Below, in pieces: positions 28,715-36,276 of a stretch of 64,000 nucleotides of DNA (positions are counted from its first letter, which is position 1; the number at the start of each line of letters is the position of its first letter). The DNA comes from Micromonospora sp. NBRC 110009 (GTDB taxonomy: Bacteria > Actinomycetota > Actinomycetes > Mycobacteriales > Micromonosporaceae). The notes beneath the pieces are model-generated. The model saw nothing but the letters and a program-made list of their open reading frames with translations. It ran no database searches and was not told where the DNA came from. A program made the translations under genes and the position numbers. The stretch is taken from NCBI RefSeq assembly GCF_030518795.1, contig NZ_CP130427.1, positions 2,418,001-2,482,000 of the forward strand, read 5' to 3'.

Positions 28715-29065
28715 TTGGCCGTGGAGATGAGCCCGGAGCGGTTCGAGGAACTGGTCGGCGAGGCCCTCGACGAGGTGCCCGAGGAGCTGCTCGGGCTGAT
28801 GAGCAACGTGGTCATCCTGGTCGAGGACGACCCGCCGCCCGGCGAGGACCTGCTCGGCCTCTACGAGGGGCACGCGCTCACCGACCGGGGCTGGGACTAC
28901 TCCGGCGTGCTCCCGGACCGCATCCTCATCTACCGCAACCCGATCCTGGAACTCTGCGACACCGAGGAGGACGTCGTGGACGAGGTGGCGGTGACCGTGG
29001 TGCATGAGATCGCCCACCACTTCGGCATCGACGACTCCCGGTTGCACGCCCTGGGCTGGGGCTGA
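28715..29065 (+). CDS. Small metallopeptidase (minimal MtfA-like zincin family)
   Basis: A 116-residue protein of the short bacterial zincin family annotated as metallopeptidase. The zinc motif HEIAHHFGID (HExxH, about residues 97-101) is followed by a conserved Asp. The N terminus EMSPERFEELVGEALDEVPEEL is the family signature. The substrate is unknown. The TTG at 28715 is favoured by AAGGGGG about ten bases upstream; GTG at 28721 and ATG at 28727 are alternatives. Confidence 0.8.
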   Translation: MAVEMSPERFEELVGEALDEVPEELLGLMSNVVILVEDDPPPGEDLLGLYEGHALTDRGWDYSGVLPDRILIYRNPILELCDTEEDVVDEVAVTVVHEIAHHFGIDDSRLHALGWG

Positions 29066-29159
29066 CGGGCCGGCCGCCGCGCCCCGCTCGGCCGATCCCC
29101 GGCGTTGCGCGGGTCCCCTAACCTGCGGTGCAGGCACACCCCGATGCAGGAGGAAACCC

Positions 29160-29882
29160 ATGCGCAGCGCGCTGTTCTCCGCGGAGAACCTTGAGAAGGA
29201 GTCCCAGCAGCCGGGCCTGCGGCTGCAGAACTCCAAGATGCTGAAGATCGAGCTGAACGGCGAGGCCATGGCCCGCGTCGGGTCCATGGTCGCGTACCAG
29301 GGTCAGGTGCAGTTCCAGGCGCTCGGCTCCGGCGGCATCGGCAAGTTCATCAAGCAGCGGCTCACCGGTGAGGGTGTCCCGCTGATGAAGCTCAGCGGGC
29401 GCGGCGACGTCTTCCTCGCCGACCTCGCCAAGGACGTGCACATCATCGACCTGGAGCCCGGCGACGCCCTGTCGATCAACGGGTCCAGCGTGCTCGCCTT
29501 CGACTCCACGCTGACCTACGACATCAAGATGGTCAGCGGCATGGGCTTCGCCTCCTCCGCCGGCCTGTTCAACTGCGTCTTCACCGGCCATGGCCGGATC
29601 GCCGTCACCACCAAGGGCACCCCGGTGGTGCTCAACGTGGACGCCCCGACCTTCGTCGACCCGCAGGCCGCGGTCTGCTGGTCGGCCAACCTCCAGACCG
29701 GCTACCACCGGGCCGAGCAGCTCGGCCTCGGCACGCTCCTCGGCCGCAGCACCGGGGAGGCGTTCACGATGAGCTTCGCCGGTCAGGGCTTCGTGGTGGT
29801 CCAGCCCTCGGAGGAGCCGCCGGTGCAGGGCAGCGGCGCCCAGCAGCAGCAGGGCGGCCTGCTCGGCGGCCTGCTGCAGTGA
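29160..29882 (+). CDS. AIM24 family protein
   Basis: A 240-residue beta-rich protein of the AIM24/TerD-like family. It has MLKIELNGEAMARVGSMVAYQG, GIGKFIKQRLTGEGVPLMKLSGRGDVFLAD and GTLLGRSTGEAFTMSFAGQGFVVVQP. Members form trimeric beta-helices; the yeast homologue supports mitochondrial inner-membrane organisation, but the bacterial role is not settled. The C-terminal tail is Gln/Gly-rich. The start is clear: AGGAGG lies seven bases before the ATG. Confidence 0.85.
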   Translation: MRSALFSAENLEKESQQPGLRLQNSKMLKIELNGEAMARVGSMVAYQGQVQFQALGSGGIGKFIKQRLTGEGVPLMKLSGRGDVFLADLAKDVHIIDLEPGDALSINGSSVLAFDSTLTYDIKMVSGMGFASSAGLFNCVFTGHGRIAVTTKGTPVVLNVDAPTFVDPQAAVCWSANLQTGYHRAEQLGLGTLLGRSTGEAFTMSFAGQGFVVVQPSEEPPVQGSGAQQQQGGLLGGLLQ

Positions 29883-29888
29883 TCTTCC

Positions 29889-29924
29889 GGTGCGCGGGAC
29901 GCCCGGACCGGGCGTCCCCGCACC
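29889..29924. terminator. Hairpin terminator between AIM24 and pheA
   Basis: A 17-bp stem with one bulged C, right after the AIM24 stop. The second arm ends 1 nt before the end of the convergent pheA gene. Confidence 0.6.
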
Positions 29925-29925
29925 C

Positions 29926-30882
29926 TCAGCTCAACTCGCCGGCGCGCAGCCGGGCCAGCCAGGCCGCCGCGTCGGCGTAGTCGGCGTCGGAGAGGCCGGC
30001 CGGGGCGGGCACCGGTCGGTCGCTCACCGCCGCGCTCCAGCGATGCCGGGGGTACGACCCGAGGAAGCGCACGTCGGCGCAGACCCGGCGCAGCCCCTGC
30101 AACGCCTCGCCGAGGCGTACGTCGGCGACATGGCCGGTGCAGTCGAGGAAGAAGACGTACCGGCCCAGCGCCTCGCCCGTCGGGCGGGACTCGATCCGGG
30201 TCAGGTTCACCCCGCGGACGGCCAGCTCCGTCAGCACCGACAGCAGCGCGCCCACCCGGTCGTGGGCGATGTAGACCGCCAGCGACGTCACGTCGTCCCC
30301 GGTCGGCGGCGGGGGCGGGCCCGGGCGGGAGACCAGCGCGAATCGGGTCACCGCGTCCGGATGGTCGGCGATCTTGTCGGCGAGCACGGTCAAGCGGTGC
30401 CGGTTCGCGCCGATCGGGGCGCAGATCCCGGCGTCGTACTCGCCGGCCGCCGCGCCCGCCGCGGCGGCGCCGTTGGACAGGACGTCGACCACGGTCGCGT
30501 CGGGCAGGTGGTCACGCAGCCAGCCCCGGCACTGGGTGGACGCCTGCGGGTGGGCCGCCACGCTCCGCACCTCGGCGAGCGAGACCCCGGGGCGGGCGGC
30601 GAGCACGAACTCCACCGGCAGGATCACCTCGCGGGTGATCACCAGCGGTTCGCCCTCGGCCAGCTCGTCGAGGGTCACCCCGACCGCGCCGCCGATCGAG
30701 TTCTCCAACGGCACCAGGGCCGCGTCCGCCTCCCCGGCCCGTACGGCGTCCAGCGCCTCGCCGACGCTGCGGGCCGGCGTACGGCCGCCGCGCTCGGCGG
30801 CGGGCACGGTACGCAGCGCCTGCTCGGCGAAGGTGCCCTCGGGGCCCAGGTAGACGAAGCGGGTCGGCGGTGTTCCCGGCAT
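29926..30882 (-). CDS. pheA: Prephenate dehydratase
   Basis: Converts prephenate to phenylpyruvate in phenylalanine synthesis. The 318-residue protein is stand-alone (no chorismate mutase domain), as usual in actinobacteria. It has YLGPEGTFAEQAL, VPLENSIGGAVG, the catalytic threonine region HPQASTQCRGWL, TRFALVS, and a C-terminal ACT domain (SLAVYIAHDRVGALLSVL, LTRIESRPTGEALGRYVFFLDCTGH) for feedback by phenylalanine. A TAGGCT box lies 7 nt before the ATG at 30882; a GTG six codons upstream is less likely. Confidence 0.93.
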   Translation of the reverse strand: MPGTPPTRFVYLGPEGTFAEQALRTVPAAERGGRTPARSVGEALDAVRAGEADAALVPLENSIGGAVGVTLDELAEGEPLVITREVILPVEFVLAARPGVSLAEVRSVAAHPQASTQCRGWLRDHLPDATVVDVLSNGAAAAGAAAGEYDAGICAPIGANRHRLTVLADKIADHPDAVTRFALVSRPGPPPPPTGDDVTSLAVYIAHDRVGALLSVLTELAVRGVNLTRIESRPTGEALGRYVFFLDCTGHVADVRLGEALQGLRRVCADVRFLGSYPRHRWSAAVSDRPVPAPAGLSDADYADAAAWLARLRAGELS

Positions 30883-30889
30883 GGCGACC

Positions 30890-30895
30890 AGCCTA
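30890..30895 (-). promoter_or_regulatory. -10 box of pheA
   Basis: TAGGCT on the minus strand, 7 nt before the pheA ATG. It lies just inside or beside the 3' end of the lipoprotein gene, so pheA has its own promoter. Confidence 0.5.
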
Positions 30896-31444
30896 CGCAC
30901 CCGGGGTGCCGGTGCAGGCCAAGGTCCGGATGCCGGGCGGACCGGCGGCGCGTACCTCCACCGAGCAGACGTCCGTCCCGGCGGTGACCAGTTCCAGCGC
31001 GGTGGGCTTGCCCTGGGTGACCACCTGGAGCTCCTCGTGCCCGGTCACCTCCAGCACGGTGTACTGCCAGCCCCCGGCGCAGAGCGGCCCGGTCCGCACC
31101 TTGACCCGTACGTCCCGGGGCAGCACCCGGGCCGGGCCGCGCAGCAGCGACACCACCCGGTCGCCGGAGGGCCCGGACGTACAGGGCACGGCGACCAGGT
31201 CGGACGGGCCGGGGGTGGGCGCCGGCTCGGCCGGCGGAGTGAGAGCGCCGGGCGTCGCGCTCGGCGTGGGGCTGGCCGGGGCGGTGGGGGTCGGGGCGGC
31301 CGACTGGGTCAGCTCCGGCGGGGTTCCGCAGCCGGCGAGGGTCAGCGCCGCGAGCAGCAGGGCCGGCGCGGTCAGCAGCGCGAGCGGTGCCGTCGGGACG
31401 GTGGACCGCCGGGGAGCGGCGGGGCGTGGTGGGGTTGGTGGCAC
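30893..31444 (-). CDS. Putative lipoprotein
   Basis: A 183-residue protein with a basic N terminus, a hydrophobic stretch and the lipobox LTLAGC (Cys 39). A Thr/Pro/Ser linker follows, then a small domain with three cysteines (VPCTSG, PLCAGG, VCSVEV) and LACTGTPGA at the end. No family is recognised. A GAGGA site stands seven bases before the GTG. It ends 10 nt before the pheA start, but pheA has its own promoter. Confidence 0.7.
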   Translation of the reverse strand: MPPTPPRPAAPRRSTVPTAPLALLTAPALLLAALTLAGCGTPPELTQSAAPTPTAPASPTPSATPGALTPPAEPAPTPGPSDLVAVPCTSGPSGDRVVSLLRGPARVLPRDVRVKVRTGPLCAGGWQYTVLEVTGHEELQVVTQGKPTALELVTAGTDVCSVEVRAAGPPGIRTLACTGTPGA

Positions 31445-31526
31445 GGTCCGATCCTCGGCATCGGCGTACGTGGTCGTGGCCGGCTGGCCGAGCCCATCGT
31501 AGGAGGATCGGCCGACCGGGTGAAGG

Positions 31527-31916
31527 TCATCGGTGCACCCGGTGCCCGGCCCGTTCCAGAGCGCCCGTCGCCTCGGCCAGTCGCACGGTGGGCACCAGCA
31601 CGTGGTCGGTGTCGTACGTGGAGAAGGCCACCACGTTCACCCGGGCCCGGGCCAGCGGCTCGATCAGGGCGGCCAGGGTGCCGGTGAGGGCCAGGTCCAG
31701 CGGGTCGACGATTCGCAGGCACCGCCAGTGCGTCTCGACGACCGCCTGCGCGGGGACCCGGTCCGCCGGGCAGATCAGCGAGAGCCCGTCGGCGGTCCAG
31801 CTGACCGTCACCACGTCGCCGGCGCCCAGGTCGCTCCAGACCTTTGGCGGCAGGGCGGTGCCGGCCGGCAGGCGGCACACCACGTATCCGCCCGGCAACA
31901 GAGCGACATCGAGCAT
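31527..31916 (-). CDS. ACT domain-containing protein
   Basis: A 129-residue protein with tandem ACT-like folds of the DUF2241/ACT_7 type. It contains LPPKVWSDLGAGDVVTVSWTADGLSLICP and then an ACT core, LALTGTLAALIEPLARARVNVVAFSTYDTDHVLVPTVRL, ending in ALERAGHRV. Such proteins bind an amino acid and have no catalytic part. The ligand is unknown. TAAGGT (31923-31928) lies 6 nt before the ATG. Confidence 0.8.
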   Translation of the reverse strand: MLDVALLPGGYVVCRLPAGTALPPKVWSDLGAGDVVTVSWTADGLSLICPADRVPAQAVVETHWRCLRIVDPLDLALTGTLAALIEPLARARVNVVAFSTYDTDHVLVPTVRLAEATGALERAGHRVHR

Positions 31917-31989
31917 GAGGGCACCTTACGGCCTCGTCCCGGGCTCGCCCCAGCATCGACCCGTGCGGCGACGGACACCTCGTCGCCGG

Positions 31990-32445
31990 TCAGACCTTGA
32001 AGAAGAAGGTGAGTGAGCCGGCGACCCGGCCGTCGCTGAGCACCGGGGTGGAGATCGCGTCGACCGTGGTCCCGGCGTCGTCGCCCGGCCCCTTGACCCG
32101 GAGCAGCCCGCGGGCGAGCTGCTTGGAGTGCAGGGCGAGCAGCGGCGGGATCTTCTCGGTGTCCTGCTCGGTCAGCTCGTTGGGGTGGGCGGTGAAGTCG
32201 ACCAGGCGCAGCCCGCCCTCCAGCAGCGGCCGCCCGATCACGTCCTCGGGGGCGCCGAGGCAGAGCAGCTCGCAGCCGGCCGAGGAGATCGCCAGCACCG
32301 TGGTGTCGGCGTCGATCAGCAGGCAGGGTTCGGCGGCCCGGGAAACGGTGCCCGACCACTGCCCGACGTTGTCGGACTCCTGCTCGGTCGAGGTCCCCGC
32401 CGAGGGCGCGAACACTTCCGAGAGCGAGAGTTCGACGTGGGCCAC
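31990..32445 (-). CDS. Stand-alone PAS-domain protein
   Basis: A 151-residue protein made mainly of one PAS fold: AAEPCLLIDADTTVLAISSAGCELLCLGAPEDVIGRPLLEGGLRLVDF, with the terminal beta strands ISTPVLSDGRVAGSLTFFFKV. No output domain is attached, so it may sense redox state or ligand and act through a partner. The GTG at 32445 has AGGAGG six bases upstream; an in-frame GTG at 32478 has none. Confidence 0.75.
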   Translation of the reverse strand: MAHVELSLSEVFAPSAGTSTEQESDNVGQWSGTVSRAAEPCLLIDADTTVLAISSAGCELLCLGAPEDVIGRPLLEGGLRLVDFTAHPNELTEQDTEKIPPLLALHSKQLARGLLRVKGPGDDAGTTVDAISTPVLSDGRVAGSLTFFFKV

Positions 32446-32667
32446 CGCGCCTCCTATGTACACCGACGGTCTGTCCACGCTAGCCGGTCGTCACGCCGAC
32501 CGCCGACCGTGCTGGGTCCACCGGTCATCGGTGCAGCTCAGGGGCGGCGGCGGGACCGGGGGACGGGCGTCGGTGCGACGGGTGTCCGGCGTCGGATGGC
32601 CGGCGACGGCGCGGCTGTCGGAACCACCTGGGGCGGATCCGCGGACCGCGTGGCGTCGCCCGAGACG

Positions 32668-33405
32668 TTACCGCCGGGCGGCCCGCTTGTCAGCGGCCGT
32701 TCGGCCCTCGTCGTACCACCGGTAGTCGGCTGCTGGACGGTACGTGCCGTTGAGCCAGGTGGACGGGGCCTGGGCGACCCGGGAGAGCTTCTCGGCGGTG
32801 GCCGGACTGATCCGGTTGCCGCCCGCGACGAGCAGCCGGTCCAGCTCCCGGTGGGTGGCCATGAGGCAGTCCTTCGGCAGGCCGTAAACGCTGATCACCC
32901 CGGAGCCGACGAAGGTCAGCACCGGGGTGACCGGGATCGGCAGGCCCACCGCATCGGAGAGCGCCTTGCCGGCCCGTTTGGCGTCCCGGCGGGCTTCGGC
33001 CACATAGGGCGGGCGCTTGCCGTTGATCTGCACCACGTCGCCGGCGACGAGCACCCGGGCGCGACCGTGGTCGGCGATGGTGACCGCGAAGAGACCGCTC
33101 GGCCCGATGGCGAGGAAGCCGGCCCGGTCGTCCTGCCCGCGGTCGAGGAGGACGTCGACGGCGTCGGTGCGGGGCCACTCGATGACGTGCCACGCGGGCC
33201 CGAGGTGGTCGAGCTGGCCGAGGGCGCGGGCACCGGCCGCCTCCAACCGGCGGGCACCGCGCTCGGCCCGGCGCCGACGGGCCCACTCCAGGGGGGTCGG
33301 TCGGGCGGGTTCGAGCACCGAGCTGGACTCGCCCCGGGGGTGCGGCACCGTGACGGGCGGCAGTGCCCGGGTCGGTACGGCTCGACGAGCGGGAAAGACA
33401 GTCAT
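32668..33405 (-). CDS. NERD-like domain protein, probably without nuclease activity
   Basis: A 245-residue protein whose centre (about 70-165) resembles a NERD domain: WHVIEWPRTDAVDVLLDRGQDDRAGFLAIGPSGLFAVTIADHGRARVLVAGDVV, then an alanine-rich helix and VTPVLTFVG. In active NERD nucleases the strand after the loop carries D/E-x-K; here it reads TIADHG, so catalysis is unlikely. The C-terminal helical part holds TAEKLSRVAQAPSTWLNGTYR. The ATG has GGAGG upstream. It is divergent from arginine deiminase across the palindrome at 33499. Confidence 0.6.
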   Translation of the reverse strand: MTVFPARRAVPTRALPPVTVPHPRGESSSVLEPARPTPLEWARRRRAERGARRLEAAGARALGQLDHLGPAWHVIEWPRTDAVDVLLDRGQDDRAGFLAIGPSGLFAVTIADHGRARVLVAGDVVQINGKRPPYVAEARRDAKRAGKALSDAVGLPIPVTPVLTFVGSGVISVYGLPKDCLMATHRELDRLLVAGGNRISPATAEKLSRVAQAPSTWLNGTYRPAADYRWYDEGRTAADKRAARR

Positions 33406-33498
33406 CGCGACCTCCGGCAAAAGGTCTCTCGAAGTTATGTCTCCACTACCCTACGTTGAGCACCCCGAGGTTCGGCAAGTTGGAGCACCGGAATGACT

Positions 33499-33523
33499 GT
33501 GGATGAATGCCACATTCATTCAC
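33499..33523. promoter_or_regulatory. 25-bp palindromic operator upstream of arginine deiminase
   Basis: GTGrATGAATG-N3-CATTCATyCAC has 11-bp arms with one mismatch per half, 43 bp before the arcA ATG and 94 bp before the divergent NERD-like start. The TGAAT...ATTCA core resembles an ARG box but has a 5-bp rather than 4-bp spacer, so ArgR is only a candidate. Confidence 0.6.
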
Positions 33524-33565
33524 ACTTCTTTTCCCGGATGGCGCGGATGCCTGTCCTACGCTGCG

Positions 33566-34780
33566 ATGGTGACCCACTATGTGGACAGCGAGGTCGGTCG
33601 GCTCGGCACCGTGCTGCTGCACCGTCCCGGGCCGGAACTCGCCCGCCTGACCCCGCGGAACAACGACTCGCTGCTCTTCGACGCCATCCCCTGGGTGGGC
33701 AGGGCGCAGGAGGAGCACGACGGCTTCGCCGCCGCCCTGCGCGAGCGCGGGGTGGAGGTGCTCTACCTCGCCACCCTGCTGGCCGAGACGCTCGCCGTGC
33801 CGGAGGCCCGGGCCGAGCTGACCGAGTTGGTGCTGCGCTCGCCCCGGCTGGGCGAGACCCTGCGCCGGCGGGTCGCCGACCACCTCGCGTACCTCGACCC
33901 GGCCGCCCTGGCCGACGTGTTCGTCGCCGGGCTCGCCCACGAGGAGCTGCGGATCGGCCGGGACCGGCCGGGCGGCCTGGTCTGGACGCTGATGGACCGG
34001 CACGACTTCGTCATCGACCCGCTGCCCAACCTGCTCTTCACCCGCGACTCGTCGGTCTGGATCCGGGACCGGGTCGGGGTGACCAGCCTGGCCATGACGG
34101 CCCGGCGGCGGGAGACCAGCCTCACCGACGCCATCTACCGCCACCACCCCCGCTTCGCCGGCACCGAGCTCGTCTACCACCCGGAGCTGGAGCACCTGGA
34201 GGGCGGTGACGTGCTGCTGCTCGCACCCGGCGTGCTCGCCGTCGGGGTGGGCGAGCGGACCACCCCCGCCGGGGCGGAACGGCTGGCCCGGCAGGTCTTC
34301 GCCGCCGGCCTGGCGCACACCATCCTGGTGGTGCCGATCGCCCAGGAACGGGCCACCATGCACCTGGACACCGTCTGCACCATGGTCGACGTGGACGCCG
34401 TGCTGATGTACCCGAACATCGCCAGCACGCTGTCGGCGTACACGGTCATCGCCGGGGCGGACGGCGACGAGCCCCGGGTGGACGGGCCGGCGCCGTTCCT
34501 GCGCGCCGCCGCCGACGCGATGGACCTGGATCAGCTCCGGGTGATCGACACCGGCCTCGACCCGGTCACCGCCGAGCGCGAGCAGTGGGACGACGGGAAC
34601 AACACCCTCGCCCTCGCGCCCCGCCTCTGCGTCGGCTACGAGCGCAACGTGGAGACCAACGCGCAACTGGAACGGGCCGGCATCGAGGTGATCGCCATCG
34701 CCGGCTCGGAGCTGGGCTCCGGCCGGGGCGGCCCGCGCTGCATGTCCTGCCCGCTGGTCCGCGAGCCGCTCCACCGCTGA
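33566..34780 (+). CDS. arcA: Arginine deiminase
   Basis: Hydrolyses arginine to citrulline and ammonia. The 404-residue protein carries the pentein motifs [75 protein letters not shown] and the nucleophile in [15 protein letters not shown] at the C terminus. All appear intact. No ornithine carbamoyltransferase or carbamate kinase gene is near, so it may feed citrulline to biosynthesis or serve pH homeostasis. A GTG one codon in is an alternative start. Confidence 0.93.
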   Translation: MVTHYVDSEVGRLGTVLLHRPGPELARLTPRNNDSLLFDAIPWVGRAQEEHDGFAAALRERGVEVLYLATLLAETLAVPEARAELTELVLRSPRLGETLRRRVADHLAYLDPAALADVFVAGLAHEELRIGRDRPGGLVWTLMDRHDFVIDPLPNLLFTRDSSVWIRDRVGVTSLAMTARRRETSLTDAIYRHHPRFAGTELVYHPELEHLEGGDVLLLAPGVLAVGVGERTTPAGAERLARQVFAAGLAHTILVVPIAQERATMHLDTVCTMVDVDAVLMYPNIASTLSAYTVIAGADGDEPRVDGPAPFLRAAADAMDLDQLRVIDTGLDPVTAEREQWDDGNNTLALAPRLCVGYERNVETNAQLERAGIEVIAIAGSELGSGRGGPRCMSCPLVREPLHR

Positions 34781-34789
34781 GCAAGGAGC

Positions 34790-34827
34790 GGGCCCCTTGT
34801 TGACAGGCGTCTGTCAACAAGGGGCCC
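34790..34827. terminator. Perfect 17-bp bidirectional terminator
   Basis: The 17-bp stem (34790-34806 with 34811-34827) has a 4-nt loop and is followed by CTCGTTTC, 10 nt after the arcA stop and just before the end of the convergent DUF5926 gene. Confidence 0.8.
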
Positions 34828-34838
34828 CTCGTTTCACC

Positions 34839-35723
34839 TCAGCGCAGGGTGAGCTGGCGGCCGAGGAGGCCCTGCCGGGCCCGGCGGCCGGCGGCGTCCA
34901 GCGGCTCCTTCTCCTCCAGCGCCGCGGCGTAGCGCTTGGCGAACTCGGTCACCGGCTCCTCCCAGTCGGCGGCCGGGACGTCCTCGGGGAGGTCCCAGAC
35001 CGGCACCAGGCGGCCGTGCGCGCGGAACATGCCGGCGAAACGGGTGTTGTCGCCGAGGGCCAGCGCGCCGGCCGCGCCCAGCCGGGACAGCGCGTCCAGC
35101 GCCACGTCCTCGTCGTCGGGCAGCACCCAGCGCACGTGCGCCTTCTCCGGCACCTGGCACCAGTACGCGGCCCGCGCCGCCGCCAGCTTCACGGTCGGGT
35201 AGATCGCCGCGTTGGCCCGCTCCAGGGACGCCTGCACGGTCGGGTCGTCGGCGGCACCCGGGTCCAGCCAGAACTCGAACCCGTCGTGCATGCTGATCTC
35301 CAGCGGGCCGTCCACCAGGATGTCCTGGAGGCGGGGGCCCGGGCCGGGCAGCGGCGCCACCGCCACCTGGCCACCCGGCTCGGTACGCAGGGCGCTGAGC
35401 AGCGCGTCGGCCAGGTCCCGGGAGACGTCGCCGGACTGCTGGTGGCGCTGGAGGCCGATGAAGACCCGCCCGTCCGGCTTGGTCATCGCGGGGGCGGCCA
35501 TCGGCAGCACGGTGGCCAGGACGACCGGCCGGTCGCCGTGCTCCTCGACCAGCTCGGGGGCCAGCCGCAGCGGCGCGGAGGCGGCCGGGACCAGCTCCCG
35601 CAGGGCGATCCACTCCGGCTCGTCGGCCAGGCCCTCGAACGGTCGGGGCACGAAGACGTCGCGCACCTTCTCCCGCTTCGGGGTGGCTTCGGTGGCCCGC
35701 TGGGTCCTTCGACGCTTGCTCAC
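34839..35723 (-). CDS. DUF5926 family protein
   Basis: A 294-residue soluble protein. The basic start MSKRRRTQRATEATPKREKVRDVFVPRPFEGLADEPEWIALRELVPAA is the mark of the actinobacterial DUF5926 family, sometimes annotated as SecA-related SEC-C proteins although no SEC-C cysteines are visible. The body shows ILVDGPLEISMHDGFEFWLD and YWCQVPEKAHVRWVLPDDED. The function is unknown. A TAGGCT box lies 8 nt before the GTG start. Confidence 0.8.
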   Translation of the reverse strand: MSKRRRTQRATEATPKREKVRDVFVPRPFEGLADEPEWIALRELVPAASAPLRLAPELVEEHGDRPVVLATVLPMAAPAMTKPDGRVFIGLQRHQQSGDVSRDLADALLSALRTEPGGQVAVAPLPGPGPRLQDILVDGPLEISMHDGFEFWLDPGAADDPTVQASLERANAAIYPTVKLAAARAAYWCQVPEKAHVRWVLPDDEDVALDALSRLGAAGALALGDNTRFAGMFRAHGRLVPVWDLPEDVPAADWEEPVTEFAKRYAAALEEKEPLDAAGRRARQGLLGRQLTLR

Positions 35724-35784
35724 GGCCAGACAGCCTAGATGCCGACGCGGACCGAGGTGGGGACGACCCACCTTCCCGGGGCGG

Positions 35785-36276
35785 TCACCCGGCCGCGACC
35801 AGGTCCGGCCGGGGCGCGGCGGCGGGGTCGAACTCGGCCCAGACGCTCTGGCCGAGGCCGTCCCGCTCGACCCCCCAGCGGCTGGCCAGGCCGGAGACGA
35901 TGTGCAGCCCGCGCCCGTCGACGGCGTCGGGGTTCGGCGGCCGCATCAGCGGACCCGAGGCCGATCCGCCGTCGGTGACCCGGAGCTGGACGGTCTGCCC
36001 GCCGGCGGGGTCGGCGCGCAGCCGCCAGGCGACCCGGACGACCCCGCCGGGCAGCGGGTCGGCGTGGCGTACGGCGTTGCCCACCAGCTCGGCGAGGACC
36101 GCGACGAGGTCCGCCAGCAGGGCCGGGGAGACGACGCCGGCCAGCTCGTCGGCGAGCCGGTGCCGGGCCAGGCGCGCGCCGGTCGCGTGGTGCGGCACCA
36201 CCACGCACCACGATCGTCCGACCGAACCCGTCGACACCCGTCGTCCCTCTTCCACCCCGTGGGGTGCCGCGGTCAT
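35785..36276 (-). CDS. Anti-sigma-factor-type ATP-binding protein (HATPase_c_2)
   Basis: A 163-residue protein with a GHKL ATPase fold of the RsbW/SpoIIAB type: LAELVGNAVRHADPLPGGVVRV (N box), LRVTDGGSASGPL (G1) and GRGLHIVSGLASRWGVERD (G2). It lacks a histidine phosphoacceptor and probably binds and inhibits a sigma factor or phosphorylates an anti-anti-sigma factor. Its ATG overlaps the stop of the sensor kinase as ATGA, so the two act together. A GTG at 36237 with a good ribosome-binding site is another possible start. Confidence 0.85.
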   Translation of the reverse strand: MTAAPHGVEEGRRVSTGSVGRSWCVVVPHHATGARLARHRLADELAGVVSPALLADLVAVLAELVGNAVRHADPLPGGVVRVAWRLRADPAGGQTVQLRVTDGGSASGPLMRPPNPDAVDGRGLHIVSGLASRWGVERDGLGQSVWAEFDPAAAPRPDLVAAG

